A stretch of 64,000 bases of DNA from an uncultured Saprospiraceae bacterium (GCA_937967615.1 CALCMJ010000038.1:1-64000), one strand, 5' to 3'; shown: positions 26,224-36,234, counted from the first letter of the stretch. Numbers and translations are program-made. The notes: generated by a model from the sequence alone, not told the origin.

Positions 26224-27639
26224 TTATTTTGAGGGTGTGAACTTGGAACCATCAAATTCAAGAATTTCCAAATTCCTGTTGACAAAATACTGAATAGGTG
26301 GATATTCCTTTCCTCCCTTATAAGTGACTGGGATTTTCTGGTTAATGTCAAAATTTGTCTGAAGGTAATCTCCATCATCCTGCGGTGTTTTAAATTGGAA
26401 ATTTGTCCCGTGTTTATCCAAAGATCTACCTACAAAGCGAATCATATCATACGCTTCTAAGGCTTCATCCATAGGAAGCGTATTAAAGGTTGCAAAGAAG
26501 TCTCTTTTAAATTGTTGTACGCGATAATCAGTGTCATCCACATATGTAGATTTGACAACGCGCATATTTAAATTGTAATAGTAATCGAATGAAATAATGT
26601 CAGAGTTTAAAGCGATAGGCATAACGTATGCAATGACTTTATTAAATCCTTTTTCAACATTTAATCTTCTCAGGCAGCTTCTCAAATAATTTTCGTCTTT
26701 GCTTGTCCTATTTGGAAAGATGAACACAGATTCTTTGCCTTGCAGAAATATATTGTTGAATGCAAAAACTCCATTCAAAAGCGAATCTGGATTGATATAG
26801 TATTCATGTAAACTAGAAGCTCCTGACCCATTGATTTCTCTATTATATTTTTGGAAATTTTTTATCCTAGTTTGATCTCTACTATCTCCATTTCTACCAA
26901 CGATAATTATTTGCTTACTATCATACCGCTTTGTGGCGTGTTCCACCATTTTGTAATAATGGTCATTCGCATTAGGAACCAGTTGCAAATAATACGGATT
27001 ATCATTAATACTTATAGTAGCTTTTATAGGACTTATAACACTTACTTCTTTAATTTTTGCAAGTCTAGCTGCCTCTTTTATTTGTTTCAAGTCTGTAGTT
27101 CCCATAATAAGCACATCATCAGAATTCAAACTTGATTTTAACTTATCTGTATAAGATCCTGTTTCTGAATCTTTAATCTTAACCTTCATATTCACACCCT
27201 CATCTTCTAGTTGTGCAAGGCCCATTTTAAGGCCTGCATAGTAATGAATATAAGCACTGGACGGGTGGGATTTATCTGCAATTTGCATTCCCTCCATCTT
27301 ACGAGTATCGAAAGGAATAAAGGTAGTTACATTGTACGACCTCTTCTTATGTACAGGAGAAAGTTCATCCAAAGGATTCATTTCCTCTGAAGATTTATCT
27401 CTTACATCAATAGGATCTTTTTCAGTCCAATTAATTGTATCTACTTTTGTCCCCACACGCTTAGGTCTTTTCATACTACCTGGACGCGTATTTGTACTCG
27501 CTTTGGTTTTAGCAGTACGTGTAGGCTGTTTCCTTACTGTGTCTTTTGTCCCTCCACAGGAAACTGCAAAAAACAAAATAAGGATAAGATAAATCTTATT
27601 CCCACTCAATTGTTGCAGGAGGTTTTGTACTGATATCAT
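26224..27639 (-). CDS. lipoprotein with type 1 periplasmic-binding (LpoA-like) fold
   Basis: The 471-residue product has a lipobox [11 protein letters not shown], with the lipid Cys near residue 28, then a low-complexity basic linker (about 30-65) of the kind that spans a peptidoglycan layer. From about residue 95 it reads like a type I periplasmic-binding domain: [77 protein letters not shown]. Related proteins in the phylum often carry LysM domains; none is seen here. A role in amino acid capture or cell-wall synthesis control (LpoA-like) is possible. It overlaps the guaA stop by 44 bases; TTG at 27609 (residue 11) is a shorter start that keeps most of the leader. Confidence 0.75.
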   Translation of the reverse strand: MISVQNLLQQLSGNKIYLILILFFAVSCGGTKDTVRKQPTRTAKTKASTNTRPGSMKRPKRVGTKVDTINWTEKDPIDVRDKSSEEMNPLDELSPVHKKRSYNVTTFIPFDTRKMEGMQIADKSHPSSAYIHYYAGLKMGLAQLEDEGVNMKVKIKDSETGSYTDKLKSSLNSDDVLIMGTTDLKQIKEAARLAKIKEVSVISPIKATISINDNPYYLQLVPNANDHYYKMVEHATKRYDSKQIIIVGRNGDSRDQTRIKNFQKYNREINGSGASSLHEYYINPDSLLNGVFAFNNIFLQGKESVFIFPNRTSKDENYLRSCLRRLNVEKGFNKVIAYVMPIALNSDIISFDYYYNLNMRVVKSTYVDDTDYRVQQFKRDFFATFNTLPMDEALEAYDMIRFVGRSLDKHGTNFQFKTPQDDGDYLQTNFDINQKIPVTYKGGKEYPPIQYFVNRNLEILEFDGSKFTPSK

Positions 27640-29128
27640 AGACGACTCTATTTATGCCTTTAACTTGATTAATTATATCATTTGAGATCTTTGCTAATAA
27701 TTCATGCGGTAAATTACTCCATTCCGCTGTCATTCCATCTGTTGAATTTACGCACCTTAAAGCGATAGTAAATTCGTAAGTACGCTCATCGCCCATTACT
27801 CCAACGGATTTTACTGGTAAAAGTATTGCACCGGCCTGCCACACTTTATCATACCAACCAGATTTTTTCAAATGATCTATATATATTTTATCTGCTTTTT
27901 GTACTAAACTGATTTTATCTCTTGATAATTCCCCTAAAATACGAATTGCAAGGCCTGGACCCGGAAAAGGATGCCTTTTTAATATTTCATTAGGAACATT
28001 AACTACTTTTCCTGCTTTCCTTACTTCATCCTTAAATAGCATCCGTAAAGGCTCAACAATCTTTAAATTTAATTTTTCAGGTAGGCCTCCCACATTATGA
28101 TGAGATTTTATTGTCACAGAAGGACCATGCACACTTACAGATTCAATTACATCTGGATAAATTGTTCCCTGACCCAACCACTTAATGTTAGGTATCTTTT
28201 TTGCTTCTCTTTCAAAAACTTCAATAAAAACTCTTCCTATCGTTTTACGCTTCTTTTCCGGATCTGATATTCCGTCCAATTCCGATAAAAACTCTTCAGT
28301 CGCATCTACACCTATAACATTGAGATTCATCTTCTTGTAAGAATCAATTACCTCGCTATATTCATCTTGGCGTAACAAGCCATTATTAAGAAACAAACAA
28401 TATAAATTACTTCCAATTGCTTCGTGCAACAGGCTAGCTGCGACTGTAGAATCTACTCCTCCACTTAAACCCAAAAGTACCGAGTCGTCTCCTATTGTAT
28501 CCTTTAAATTTTGAATTGTCGAACTTACAAATGTATCAGGTGACCAATCACACTTGCATCCTGCCGCGTCTAGAAAATTACTGAACAATTGATTTCCATA
28601 TTTACTGTGTACTACTTCTGGATGAAACTGAACAGCAAATACAGGTTTATCAAATTCCCCTGACTTACTTATGAAGCCAGCTATAGGGATATCTTCTGTA
28701 ACGCACATTAGCTCAAATTGCTCAGGTAATCGTTTTATGGTATCAGCATGGGACATCCAAACTTGAGATTCTCTTGGAAACCCTTTCATTAGACCCACAT
28801 CATTATTCACTAATAAATTTGCTTTCCCATATTCACGTTTAGTAGACTTCCCTACTTCGCCACCATAAAATTTAGATAGATACTGAGCTCCGTAACAAAT
28901 TCCAAGGACGGGCACCCTTCCTACAATCTTATGAAGATCAATCTCTAACGCATTCGCATCGTTAACAGAAAATGGGCTACCTGAGAGTATTACTGCTTTG
29001 ATATCATCAGACCAAGCAACTTCTTTGTTATAAGGCTGAATTTCGCTATAAACACACAATTCTCTGAGCCTCCTAGCAATAAGCTGTGTGTATTGTGATC
29101 CAAAGTCTAAGATTAGAATTTTTTCCAT
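27596..29128 (-). CDS. guaA: GMP synthase (glutamine-hydrolysing)
   Basis: This 510-residue enzyme converts XMP to GMP using glutamine and ATP. Its glutaminase domain starts [20 protein letters not shown] and has Cys78 in [10 protein letters not shown] and the histidine-glutamate pair in QFHPEV. The ATP pyrophosphatase domain has the P-loop [17 protein letters not shown] near residue 220. The C-terminal dimerisation domain ends [14 protein letters not shown], the standard ending. The start at 29128 is certain ([10 protein letters not shown]). It has its own -7 box at 29136-29143 in the 56-base gap after nusB. Confidence 0.98.
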   Translation of the reverse strand: MEKILILDFGSQYTQLIARRLRELCVYSEIQPYNKEVAWSDDIKAVILSGSPFSVNDANALEIDLHKIVGRVPVLGICYGAQYLSKFYGGEVGKSTKREYGKANLLVNNDVGLMKGFPRESQVWMSHADTIKRLPEQFELMCVTEDIPIAGFISKSGEFDKPVFAVQFHPEVVHSKYGNQLFSNFLDAAGCKCDWSPDTFVSSTIQNLKDTIGDDSVLLGLSGGVDSTVAASLLHEAIGSNLYCLFLNNGLLRQDEYSEVIDSYKKMNLNVIGVDATEEFLSELDGISDPEKKRKTIGRVFIEVFEREAKKIPNIKWLGQGTIYPDVIESVSVHGPSVTIKSHHNVGGLPEKLNLKIVEPLRMLFKDEVRKAGKVVNVPNEILKRHPFPGPGLAIRILGELSRDKISLVQKADKIYIDHLKKSGWYDKVWQAGAILLPVKSVGVMGDERTYEFTIALRCVNSTDGMTAEWSNLPHELLAKISNDIINQVKGINRVVYDISTKPPATIEWE

Positions 29129-29135
29129 TAGCCCT

Positions 29136-29143
29136 CAAATATA
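29136..29143 (-). promoter_or_regulatory. -7 promoter box (TATATTTG) of guaA
   Basis: An exact minus-strand TAnnTTTG match lies 8 bases before the guaA ATG at 29128, so a transcript from it would be nearly leaderless. A second promoter farther upstream through nusB is also possible. Confidence 0.35.
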
Positions 29144-29184
29144 GAACTATACGAAAGAATAGATTAGAAAAATTCGTTATTTGT

Positions 29185-30120
29185 TTATCCTTCGAGGCCT
29201 CTACCTGATTTGGCAATCTTACCTTCAGCCTCCAAATCTTTAAGGAGCTTATCCAAGATTCCATTGACGAAGTCTTTGCTTTTTGCTGTACTATACTTCT
29301 TAGCTACTTCAACATACTCATTCAAAGTGACCTTAGTAGGTATGGTTTCAAAATTAGTCATTTCTACAAGAGCCATCTTCAACAAGATCATATCAATTAT
29401 GGCAAGTCGTTCGTGATCCCAATTTTTTAGAACTGGTTTTATTATTTCTAATAATTCTGATTCCTTTTCTGCTACTTGAGATAGAAGTACATTTCCAAAA
29501 TCTTTAACAGTTTCTGAGTCTGGCAGAAATTCTTTGTAAAAATTGTCTTTTGCTTCTGGGTATGCTTTAACAATTTTTTTCACCGCTCCAATGATTAAGG
29601 ATTTATCATCTGTCCAACAAGGAAAATGGTCTTCCATGATTTCATTGAAATACTCATCCTGTCTGCAAAACCTATACATTTCGAGAAGAATATCTCTATG
29701 AGATTCTAGAGTTGATTCGCTTTGAACATACGCAGGATACTTTGGGTTTTTACCAAAATCAGCGTATAGCTTTTTGAAGAAATCCGTATCTATCAACTTG
29801 GCGAAGTTGAGTTTTTCTATATCTTTCTTCAAGGATTGATTATTTACAAGTCCTTGTACGATTTCATTGTTATAGAATTTAGGGGTAAATTCTAGATCTT
29901 CCTTGGAAGTAAGATGTTTTGCTTTCCTAAGTTTCTCATCTTCAACAGATACCTTTGTCAAATTTATCATGACGAAAAGGTTGAAAAGCAATAAGTTATA
30001 ACAATCAGCTATGCTTTTGGAATAATTCTTTAATGCTTCATCTAAACTGAGATCTTTGTCCCTATCTAATGCAAATAAGATTTGCATCACCTTTACTCTT
30101 ATACTTCTTCTACTTAGCAT
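29185..30120 (-). CDS. nusB: transcription antitermination factor NusB
   Basis: The 311-residue product begins MLSRRSIRVKVMQILFALDR, the NusB family start. It ends in the conserved RNA/NusE-binding core: WDHERLAIIDMILLKMALVEM, PTKVTLNEYVEVAKKYS and KDFVNGILDKL. The protein is more than double the E. coli length (139), because of a helical insertion between the first helix and the C-terminal core. Long NusB proteins are normal for Bacteroidota. It works in rRNA antitermination with NusE/S10. The unit continues downstream to guaA, the lipoprotein and trmH on the same strand. Confidence 0.93.
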   Translation of the reverse strand: MLSRRSIRVKVMQILFALDRDKDLSLDEALKNYSKSIADCYNLLLFNLFVMINLTKVSVEDEKLRKAKHLTSKEDLEFTPKFYNNEIVQGLVNNQSLKKDIEKLNFAKLIDTDFFKKLYADFGKNPKYPAYVQSESTLESHRDILLEMYRFCRQDEYFNEIMEDHFPCWTDDKSLIIGAVKKIVKAYPEAKDNFYKEFLPDSETVKDFGNVLLSQVAEKESELLEIIKPVLKNWDHERLAIIDMILLKMALVEMTNFETIPTKVTLNEYVEVAKKYSTAKSKDFVNGILDKLLKDLEAEGKIAKSGRGLEG

Positions 30121-30306
30121 TAACTAGAATTTTATCTACCATCATTATGATTAGTGAAACAAAGAAAGTAAAAACTGTTTAAATGATAGCTTAAATCAAT
30201 GAATAAATTCTTTCTACCTCTTAAATAGTTTATGGTGCTATTTCACATATGACAAATGCTTAATAATTCTTGTAGAAATTGAACCCAAGAATCAACGTAT
30301 TGAAAA

Positions 30307-31812
30307 CTATTTCATATAGCTTGACTTTATTTCTTCATAGGAGGGTAATTTGTTAATATGCCACTTTTGGATAATTTTACCATTTTTCCATAAGACGACT
30401 CCAGGGTTTGATCGAATAATAGTTTTCAATAATAGATCATCTGCAGAACATAACTGTGCATTATTTAGTCCAGATTCTTGCGCAAAACTTTTAATTGCAG
30501 CAGGATCTGCGGCACCCACAATCAATCTACATTTAATCCCATCTGTGTTTGCTTTATTAGCCAAGCCAGATACTTTTGTTTTGTAATCATTTAAAAAGCT
30601 CTTATCCCAAATATACTTATAGCTTGTTTTTACCTTGTCCTCTACCCGATCCAAAGTCCTTACGATTGTTTGGGATTCTTTCTTCGTTTCTGTGTCAAAG
30701 ACTAAAACAGTATCTACTAAAAAAATAGAATCTTGGTATGTTATTTTTTCTGGAATAATCTCTGCCTCTAACGCACTGGAAATGAAACTAAAGGAATACA
30801 TTTCTTCCTCTAAAAGTTCAGGCGCAATATCATATCCGTCTTCTATATCAGTGAATTCCATTTCACTTATTTTTGAAGGCTCTAGACTAGGCTTTGTTTT
30901 AACTTGATCCAAGTACTCCCATTCTGCCTTTGGGTAATTTTTAAAGTTCTTCATAAATTCTGCATCCTCTAACTCTACAATTTCTCCAGAAGCTTTATTT
31001 TTAAGGACCCATTTCAAAATTTTAACACTTGCCATAGCTTCTTCCTCAACTAAACGCTGAGCTTTAACATCTACACCGTTTTTGAATGGTCTGAAATCTG
31101 TATGAGGAAGATCCCACATGTAATTTTTAAAGCAATAAAGCAATAGTGCAACTGCCCCCACAATCAAGCCTATATTCCTGATTTTAGATGTAAAAAGCTG
31201 GTGCATTGTTTTATGCCTAAACAAGAAGTAGAATGCAGGTATCATCAAAAACAGATCTTTAAAAAATGAGGTTTTAGGTTCCAATTTCAAGAAATCTCCA
31301 AAGCAACCACAATCTGTAACCTTCATGTTATTCGTATCATACTCTGCCCATGATCCAAATTGAAAGAAATTTGAACCACTGGGTACGTATCCTGTGAGAA
31401 AAGTAAAACCAGTTAAGACAGTAAAGAATGCGAGTAAAATCCAAAATGCCCAGCTTGCTAATTTAGATTTGTGACCCAAGACCAACATAAATCCAAGAAT
31501 AATTTCAAAAATTATCATTGGAACGGATATCCAAATCGCATGTTCCGCCATCCATGGAAAAATGGGAGCTATGAAGCCAAACCAAGTGGGCTCAAAAGTG
31601 GAATAAAACTCATCAAAATATTGCTCCATTTTATATGCGGTTCCCAGTGGATCAATCGCTTTGACCCAACCTGAGAATATGAACCAAACACCACAGAAAT
31701 TCTGAAGGAAGGTCATAAGCCATGAATTGTGGCTTTTAAAAAAGAATCCTACTATTGCAGTCAGTATTGCAGCAATGCTGCCAAACATTATGATTAATGT
31801 TGATAATGTCAT
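30307..31812 (-). CDS. BT_3928-family membrane protein, DoxX/MauE-like with thioredoxin-like C-domain
   Basis: The 501-residue protein has an N-terminal membrane part (about 1-225) with roughly six helices, including FLQNFCGVWFIFSGWVKAIDPLG, which resembles DoxX/MauE quinone-type membrane oxidoreductases. A periplasmic linker follows (about 230-400). The C-terminal domain (about 400-501) looks like a thioredoxin fold with the cis-proline strand SNPGVVLWKNGKI. The domain lacks a CxxC: its only nearby cysteines are in GIKCRLIV and QLCSADD. Cys-rich pair VTDCGCFGDF near residue 165 sits in the membrane part. BT_3928 proteins are a conserved Bacteroidota family with unknown function. It overlaps DUF1599 by 4 bases (TCAT on the plus strand, i.e. 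ATGA). Confidence 0.88.
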   Translation of the reverse strand: MTLSTLIIMFGSIAAILTAIVGFFFKSHNSWLMTFLQNFCGVWFIFSGWVKAIDPLGTAYKMEQYFDEFYSTFEPTWFGFIAPIFPWMAEHAIWISVPMIIFEIILGFMLVLGHKSKLASWAFWILLAFFTVLTGFTFLTGYVPSGSNFFQFGSWAEYDTNNMKVTDCGCFGDFLKLEPKTSFFKDLFLMIPAFYFLFRHKTMHQLFTSKIRNIGLIVGAVALLLYCFKNYMWDLPHTDFRPFKNGVDVKAQRLVEEEAMASVKILKWVLKNKASGEIVELEDAEFMKNFKNYPKAEWEYLDQVKTKPSLEPSKISEMEFTDIEDGYDIAPELLEEEMYSFSFISSALEAEIIPEKITYQDSIFLVDTVLVFDTETKKESQTIVRTLDRVEDKVKTSYKYIWDKSFLNDYKTKVSGLANKANTDGIKCRLIVGAADPAAIKSFAQESGLNNAQLCSADDLLLKTIIRSNPGVVLWKNGKIIQKWHINKLPSYEEIKSSYMK

Positions 31813-32363
31813 TCGGCTATTTTTTCGTTAGTAATTTTTATTAAAGCAAAGACAGCATAATTTAAGATGTCTTGATAATTAGCATCTAATCCTTCTGATA
31901 TAAGAGTTTTCCCATCATTATCTTCTATTTGTTTTATACGCAAGAGTTTCATCAATATCAAATCTGTCATACTTGAAATGCGCATTTCTCTCCAAGCCTC
32001 TCCGTAATCATGATTCTTGTTCATCATGAGATCTTTTGTCGTCTTGACATGCTGGTCATAAAGTGTCATTAATGGGTCCAATTCAATATCTTCTTCGCCA
32101 AAGGAAAAAGGAGATTCCAACTGAATTAAGGCCATCACAGAATAATTTATCAATGCAATAAATTCAAACTCAATGGATTCGTTCACACGTTGACTTCCTT
32201 TGTCTTCGATACTACGTATCCGACTGGCCTTAATGAAAAGTTGATCCGTCAATGAACTCGGCCTTAGAATACGCCATGCAGTGCCGTAATCCTTAGATTT
32301 CTTATAAAAGATATCTCTAGCCCTCGTAGTTTCTATATCGTATTCTTTCGATGTGTTTGCCAA
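31809..32363 (-). CDS. DUF1599 domain protein
   Basis: The 184-residue protein contains two copies of the DUF1599 motif. One spans about 8-90 (FYKKSKDYGTAWRILRPSS, LTDQLFIKASRIRSIED). The other spans about 100-184 (MMNKNHDYGEAWREMRISS, MTDLILMKLLRIKQIED). The family has been proposed to be nucleotide-modification associated, with repeated K-x-x-DYG-WR motifs; experimental function is lacking. It is 4 bases overlapping with BT_3928, the usual pairing in Bacteroidota. Its start is preceded by an exact -7 box. Confidence 0.9.
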   Translation of the reverse strand: MANTSKEYDIETTRARDIFYKKSKDYGTAWRILRPSSLTDQLFIKASRIRSIEDKGSQRVNESIEFEFIALINYSVMALIQLESPFSFGEEDIELDPLMTLYDQHVKTTKDLMMNKNHDYGEAWREMRISSMTDLILMKLLRIKQIEDNDGKTLISEGLDANYQDILNYAVFALIKITNEKIAE

Positions 32364-32382
32364 TCTCTTATATTAATTTTTG

Positions 32383-32416
32383 CAAATATATACAAACCCC
32401 TTTTCTTCTCCGCAAA
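32383..32416 (-). promoter_or_regulatory. promoter of the DUF1599/BT_3928 pair
   Basis: On the minus strand TTTG (32416-32413) is followed after 22 bases by TATATTTG (32390-32383). This is the best full Bacteroidota-type promoter in the window. It lies 19 bases before the ATG at 32363. Confidence 0.55.
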
Positions 32417-32509
32417 GATCAAAAGAAAGGAATTAGTTTGCTTGAATAAACATTAAAGCCTATTCAAATGATTTGTTAATCATAAAATATTATAATTTCC
32501 CCTCTGACT

Positions 32510-33367
32510 ATGATAGTTTTTGCCATTTGTATATTCCTCAACGCTCTTATTGGCGTCGTATTTAAGCTATTTGATCGATTTAACTTAGATACACTTACTG
32601 CTATCGTAGTGAATTATTTTACTTGTGTGATAGTTGGCAGTGTCGTTTTGGGCCGATTTGCAATTCCAATTGATCTCTTCAGTAAAACTTGGTTTCCACA
32701 TGCTATTGCATTGAGTGCAATGTTCCCTACAATATTCTTTTTGTACTCAAAAGCAATTAACACTGCTGGAGTTGGAGTCAGTACTATTTTTCAAAAGATT
32801 TCTTTGATAGCGCCAGCCGTTGTAGCAATTTTGGTATTTGGTGAACCACTGAGTGCATTAAAAGCATTTGGAATTCTACTTGCAATACTCGCTTTATTTC
32901 TCTTACAATATAGCAAGGACATCACTCTGAAGTCTGAAGGATTAAAATATCTCATTTTAGTCTTTCTGGGTAGTTGTTTTATTGACACCTATTTATACTT
33001 ACTTGAAGCATACAAAATCGCCCCTAACGGAGATATTGAATTTGTATCCACTCTTTTTCTATTTGCAGGAATATTTGGATTGGCCTATTTGATATTCGAT
33101 GCAATTAGATTCAAAAATAAAAGTTCATCAAAAGATATTTTAGGTGGTGTTCTTCTTGGCATTCCTAATTTCTTTTCAATCTATTTGCTCTTATATCTAT
33201 TGGGTATTGGCTGGAATGGCTCTACAGTCTTTCCAGTAAATAATGTTGGAGTCTTATTGCTTTCTGTCATATTTGGAGTACTGTTCTTTAAAGAAAAGAT
33301 TAACTCAACTAAGCTTGTTGGGATACTTTTGGCCGTCTCCGCTATTTATTTAATAACATTCCATTGA
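32510..33367 (+). CDS. EamA/DMT-family transporter
   Basis: This 285-residue inner-membrane carrier has ten predicted helices in two EamA repeats (about 1-128 and 144-285). Drug/metabolite transporters of this type move amino acids, nucleotides or toxic compounds, but substrate cannot be read from sequence. It contains FQKISLIAPAVVAILVFGE in the first half and VGVLLLSVIFGVLFFKEKI in the second, typical of the repeat ends. Its stop overlaps the TTG start of the YigZ-like gene by 4 bases, so the two are translated together. Confidence 0.88.
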   Translation: MIVFAICIFLNALIGVVFKLFDRFNLDTLTAIVVNYFTCVIVGSVVLGRFAIPIDLFSKTWFPHAIALSAMFPTIFFLYSKAINTAGVGVSTIFQKISLIAPAVVAILVFGEPLSALKAFGILLAILALFLLQYSKDITLKSEGLKYLILVFLGSCFIDTYLYLLEAYKIAPNGDIEFVSTLFLFAGIFGLAYLIFDAIRFKNKSSSKDILGGVLLGIPNFFSIYLLLYLLGIGWNGSTVFPVNNVGVLLLSVIFGVLFFKEKINSTKLVGILLAVSAIYLITFH

Positions 33368-34023
33368 TTTTGACAAAAGACAATTACAAGAGCATAAACT
33401 CGCTTGCAACTGGTGAGTATAAAGAAAAAGGTAGTAAATTCCTCTCCTATGCTATTCCGTTTACAAAGGCCGAGAATTTAAAAGAAGAATTGGAACTTCT
33501 TAAAAAGGAGCATCCAAAAGCAAGGCATTGGTGCTATGCATATAGAATTGGCAAAGACGGGCAGGTATTTAGATCTAATGACGACGGAGAGCCTTCAGGG
33601 ACAGCAGGAAAGCCCATTTTAGGTCAATTATTAAGCTCAGACCTTAGCGATGTTTTAATTGTAGTTGTTCGTTACTTTGGAGGGACTAAACTTGGTGTTC
33701 CAGGTCTTATCCATGCCTACAAAAATGCAAGTATACAAGCACTCCAAAATGCTAAGATAATTACGAAAACCCTCAAAAGTAGCTTTGTTCTAATTGCTGC
33801 ATATGCAGATATGGGCGTTGTGATGGAAGTGATAAAAAAATTAAATATCGAACTAGATGAGAAAAAATTTGAAGATGATATTCAACTGTATTTCTCTGTT
33901 CCAAAATCAGAAGTAGAAAGGCGTTTACAAGCTATTAAAGCAAGCTTTTTACGTAGGCCAATTGCTGATGTGCAATGGGATGAAAAAATTGATCAAATAA
34001 CAATCAAAGAGCTAGATGCATAA
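33364..34023 (+). CDS. yigZ: YigZ/IMPACT family protein
   Basis: This 219-residue cytoplasmic protein has an N-terminal UPF0029/IMPACT domain (about 1-130): EYKEKGSKFLSYAIPF, ARHWCYAYRIG, SNDDGEPSGTAGKPILGQLL, VVVRYFGGTKLGVPGLIHAY. A C-terminal DUF1949-like domain with ferredoxin fold (about 140-215) follows. The family binds to translating ribosomes or RNA; YigZ itself has no firm function. It starts at TTG 33364, overlapping the EamA gene stop; a second TTG at 33370 is possible. Confidence 0.9.
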   Translation: MILTKDNYKSINSLATGEYKEKGSKFLSYAIPFTKAENLKEELELLKKEHPKARHWCYAYRIGKDGQVFRSNDDGEPSGTAGKPILGQLLSSDLSDVLIVVVRYFGGTKLGVPGLIHAYKNASIQALQNAKIITKTLKSSFVLIAAYADMGVVMEVIKKLNIELDEKKFEDDIQLYFSVPKSEVERRLQAIKASFLRRPIADVQWDEKIDQITIKELDA

Positions 34024-34030
34024 GATTTTC

Positions 34031-34504
34031 CTAGACGCACTCACATTCTGAGTTAACATGCCCCTCAACGCCATCGCAAGTTTTACAGCTATCTCCAATG
34101 TTAGTTTTATTGTCTGGACAATCATAGTCGGCTCCAATAGGGTCATCAGAAGAATTATAATTATCTTTTTCTTTTAGGTCCTTAATATCTTTATCATAAT
34201 AGCATTCTTTCTTAATCTCAATCATCTGCTCCACTGTTTCAACATTCGTAAGTTCACCATTCCAAATCACCTCAATAGGATAAATCAAACTTGGCTTTTC
34301 AACTACTTCAGGATGCTGGATGTACCAATCTTTAATAGGTGTTTCTTTGGTCTTGTCTTCATTTAGAGAAATGACACTGTCATCTGGCATTAAATAGTGT
34401 ATTGGATAAATGACTTTAAAACAATCCTCTTTATCCTTAAGATCAGAAGATGTGCATGCATTTAATAATAGAAGAATGCCAAGTAAATAGAATGCGTTTT
34501 TCAT
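34031..34504 (-). CDS. small lipoprotein with duplicated YPI motif and cysteine-rich tail
   Basis: The 157-residue lipoprotein has lipobox GILLLLNAC (Cys17). The middle has two similar units: CFKVIYPIHYLMPDDSVISL (about 28-47) and SLIYPIEVIWNGELTNVETV (about 73-92). These resemble the repeated YP(I/V)xV-DG-T units of certain Bacteroidota lipoproteins. The tail holds DYDCPDNKTNIGDSCKTC (about 126-143) and ends CECV, like the calcium-binding CDD-N-T-GD-C...C-C motif of surface proteins in this phylum. No other family is recognised. Adhesion or envelope role is speculative. It is convergent with yigZ across 7 bases. Confidence 0.65.
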   Translation of the reverse strand: MKNAFYLLGILLLLNACTSSDLKDKEDCFKVIYPIHYLMPDDSVISLNEDKTKETPIKDWYIQHPEVVEKPSLIYPIEVIWNGELTNVETVEQMIEIKKECYYDKDIKDLKEKDNYNSSDDPIGADYDCPDNKTNIGDSCKTCDGVEGHVNSECECV

Positions 34505-34559
34505 ATGAATTCAAATTATTATTAGAAAAATACAAAATAATACAATTACAATTAGAACG

Positions 34560-36116
34560 TTAAGAAGAAAATTTTTGCCTAATCTTATCTCCTATCCAAG
34601 AAATACCTGGTAATTCTAGAATATTTAAAGACTCATCTCTGATTGCCTTATATGTTAGAATTATAGCAAAAGGCAAACAGACTAGACAGGGAAACCATGC
34701 AGCCAATATTGGATTAATACTACTACTTCCCATAAGCTTTTCTCCCATGATATTAAATACAATAAAGATCATAAAGAATACAATTGCAATCAGCAAAGGA
34801 TAGCCGTATCCTCCCTTTCTTACAATACTTCCTAAAGGGGCTCCAATAAACAAAAATATAATGCACACTAAGGCCCAACTTAATTGCTGATGTAATCTGA
34901 GTAGGTACCATTTTTTTTCAAGACCTAAGGAATTATGTTGCGCTACATATTTCTTTACTGATTCACGTGTCGCCTTAGTTTTATCTGCTGCTTTTTTAAG
35001 CAGTTTTCTTTGGTTCTTCAAACTGAATGTTTCTAGAAAGCTACTATAGTCTTCGTAGTTACTTATCCTTATTTGTTCAATATTATCCTTGGATAACTTC
35101 GCCTTACTTTCTTTAAAGTTCTTGTTACTCGCTGCCTTTTTAGCCAAGATTTCCAAAGTATCTTGTTTAATCCCATCATTCACCTCTTCATCTAATTTTA
35201 CTTGCTCTTTACCCAAAACAGCATTAAACACAAATAAGGATTTATCATCCATTTTTTGCTGGTTGATTTTTATTGAATCCAGAGCGCTTAAAATTTGGAA
35301 TGCGTTTAAAAGGTCAAATTTTTTACGACTCAGATTTACTGACTTTGCATCTAACTCAAATTGGGTCATGTCAAATACCTTTTTCCACGAACCAAACTTT
35401 ATCCGAATGAAGGGATTAGACTTATCCTTGCTTTCACCTGCTTTTGGCTTTTTGGCATCCATGTCCCTGTACTGTTCACCATCAAATAAATGCATTACAA
35501 ACGCATTCCCATTTTCCTCTGGGTACATTTCGCCTGAATTCGCAGTCACAAAATTCACCTTACTTTTATCGTTTTGTGATTGATCATAGATTTTTATATC
35601 ATGAATACCCCTTCCGTCAGGATCTTTATCACCTACCCGAATGGTATAATTGCTGAAATCTTTATTAAATATTCCTTTTTCAATACTTAGAGCAGGCTTC
35701 TGCCTACGTATTGAATACAGTCGTTCAAGAAAACTGTATTGCGCTTTGGGTTTTAAATAATTTGAGGCAACTAAGGAGATACCTGATGTGAGTATTGCTA
35801 TCCCAATTCCTACTCCCATTATTCTAAAAAGTGAGACACCAGCCGATTTAAAGGAAGAAAGCTCAAACTTTTCTGCCATATCTCCATAAACCATCACAGA
35901 TGCAATGAGAATGGTGACAGGAATAGCCATGGGTATTAAAGTGACCGCGAAATAGAAAATCAACTCAAGAAGAACTCCTATAGAAAAGCCTTTTCCTATT
36001 ATTTCGTCTATATACTTCCATAAAAACTGCATTATGAGGACAAATTCTGCCACAAAAAATGCCATGATATACGGAGGAAGGAACGCTTTAAGTACGAGTT
36101 TGTCTATTTTCTTCAC
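34560..36116 (-). CDS. LptF/LptG family lipopolysaccharide export permease
   Basis: This 518-residue inner-membrane protein is of the LptF/LptG (YjgP/YjgQ) fold: three N-terminal membrane helices (from KLVLKAFLPPYIMAFFVAEF to about residue 125). A large periplasmic beta-jellyroll follows (about 130-390), here carrying a lysine-rich helical insertion of about 100 residues before the next helices. Three C-terminal helices end in a basic tail. It works with LptB to drive LPS to the outer membrane. F versus G cannot be told from one copy, and no partner gene is nearby. The insertion is longer than in E. coli LptF (366 residues). Confidence 0.9.
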   Translation of the reverse strand: MKKIDKLVLKAFLPPYIMAFFVAEFVLIMQFLWKYIDEIIGKGFSIGVLLELIFYFAVTLIPMAIPVTILIASVMVYGDMAEKFELSSFKSAGVSLFRIMGVGIGIAILTSGISLVASNYLKPKAQYSFLERLYSIRRQKPALSIEKGIFNKDFSNYTIRVGDKDPDGRGIHDIKIYDQSQNDKSKVNFVTANSGEMYPEENGNAFVMHLFDGEQYRDMDAKKPKAGESKDKSNPFIRIKFGSWKKVFDMTQFELDAKSVNLSRKKFDLLNAFQILSALDSIKINQQKMDDKSLFVFNAVLGKEQVKLDEEVNDGIKQDTLEILAKKAASNKNFKESKAKLSKDNIEQIRISNYEDYSSFLETFSLKNQRKLLKKAADKTKATRESVKKYVAQHNSLGLEKKWYLLRLHQQLSWALVCIIFLFIGAPLGSIVRKGGYGYPLLIAIVFFMIFIVFNIMGEKLMGSSSINPILAAWFPCLVCLPFAIILTYKAIRDESLNILELPGISWIGDKIRQKFSS

Positions 36117-36234
36117 CGGAACAAGCTAGATTGTCTAAAAACTATGAAATAATACTATTTTCAACACATCTTTATATAATATAGAGAATACTGTAACATA
36201 ACCTTAATTCATTCCGTCAAGCTAATATATATAG

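Noticed and set aside
35089-35583. 164-residue plus-strand frame
   Set aside because: Antisense to the LptF/LptG periplasmic region, which is clearly coding; composition is hydrophobic noise typical of reverse frames of lysine-rich sequence.
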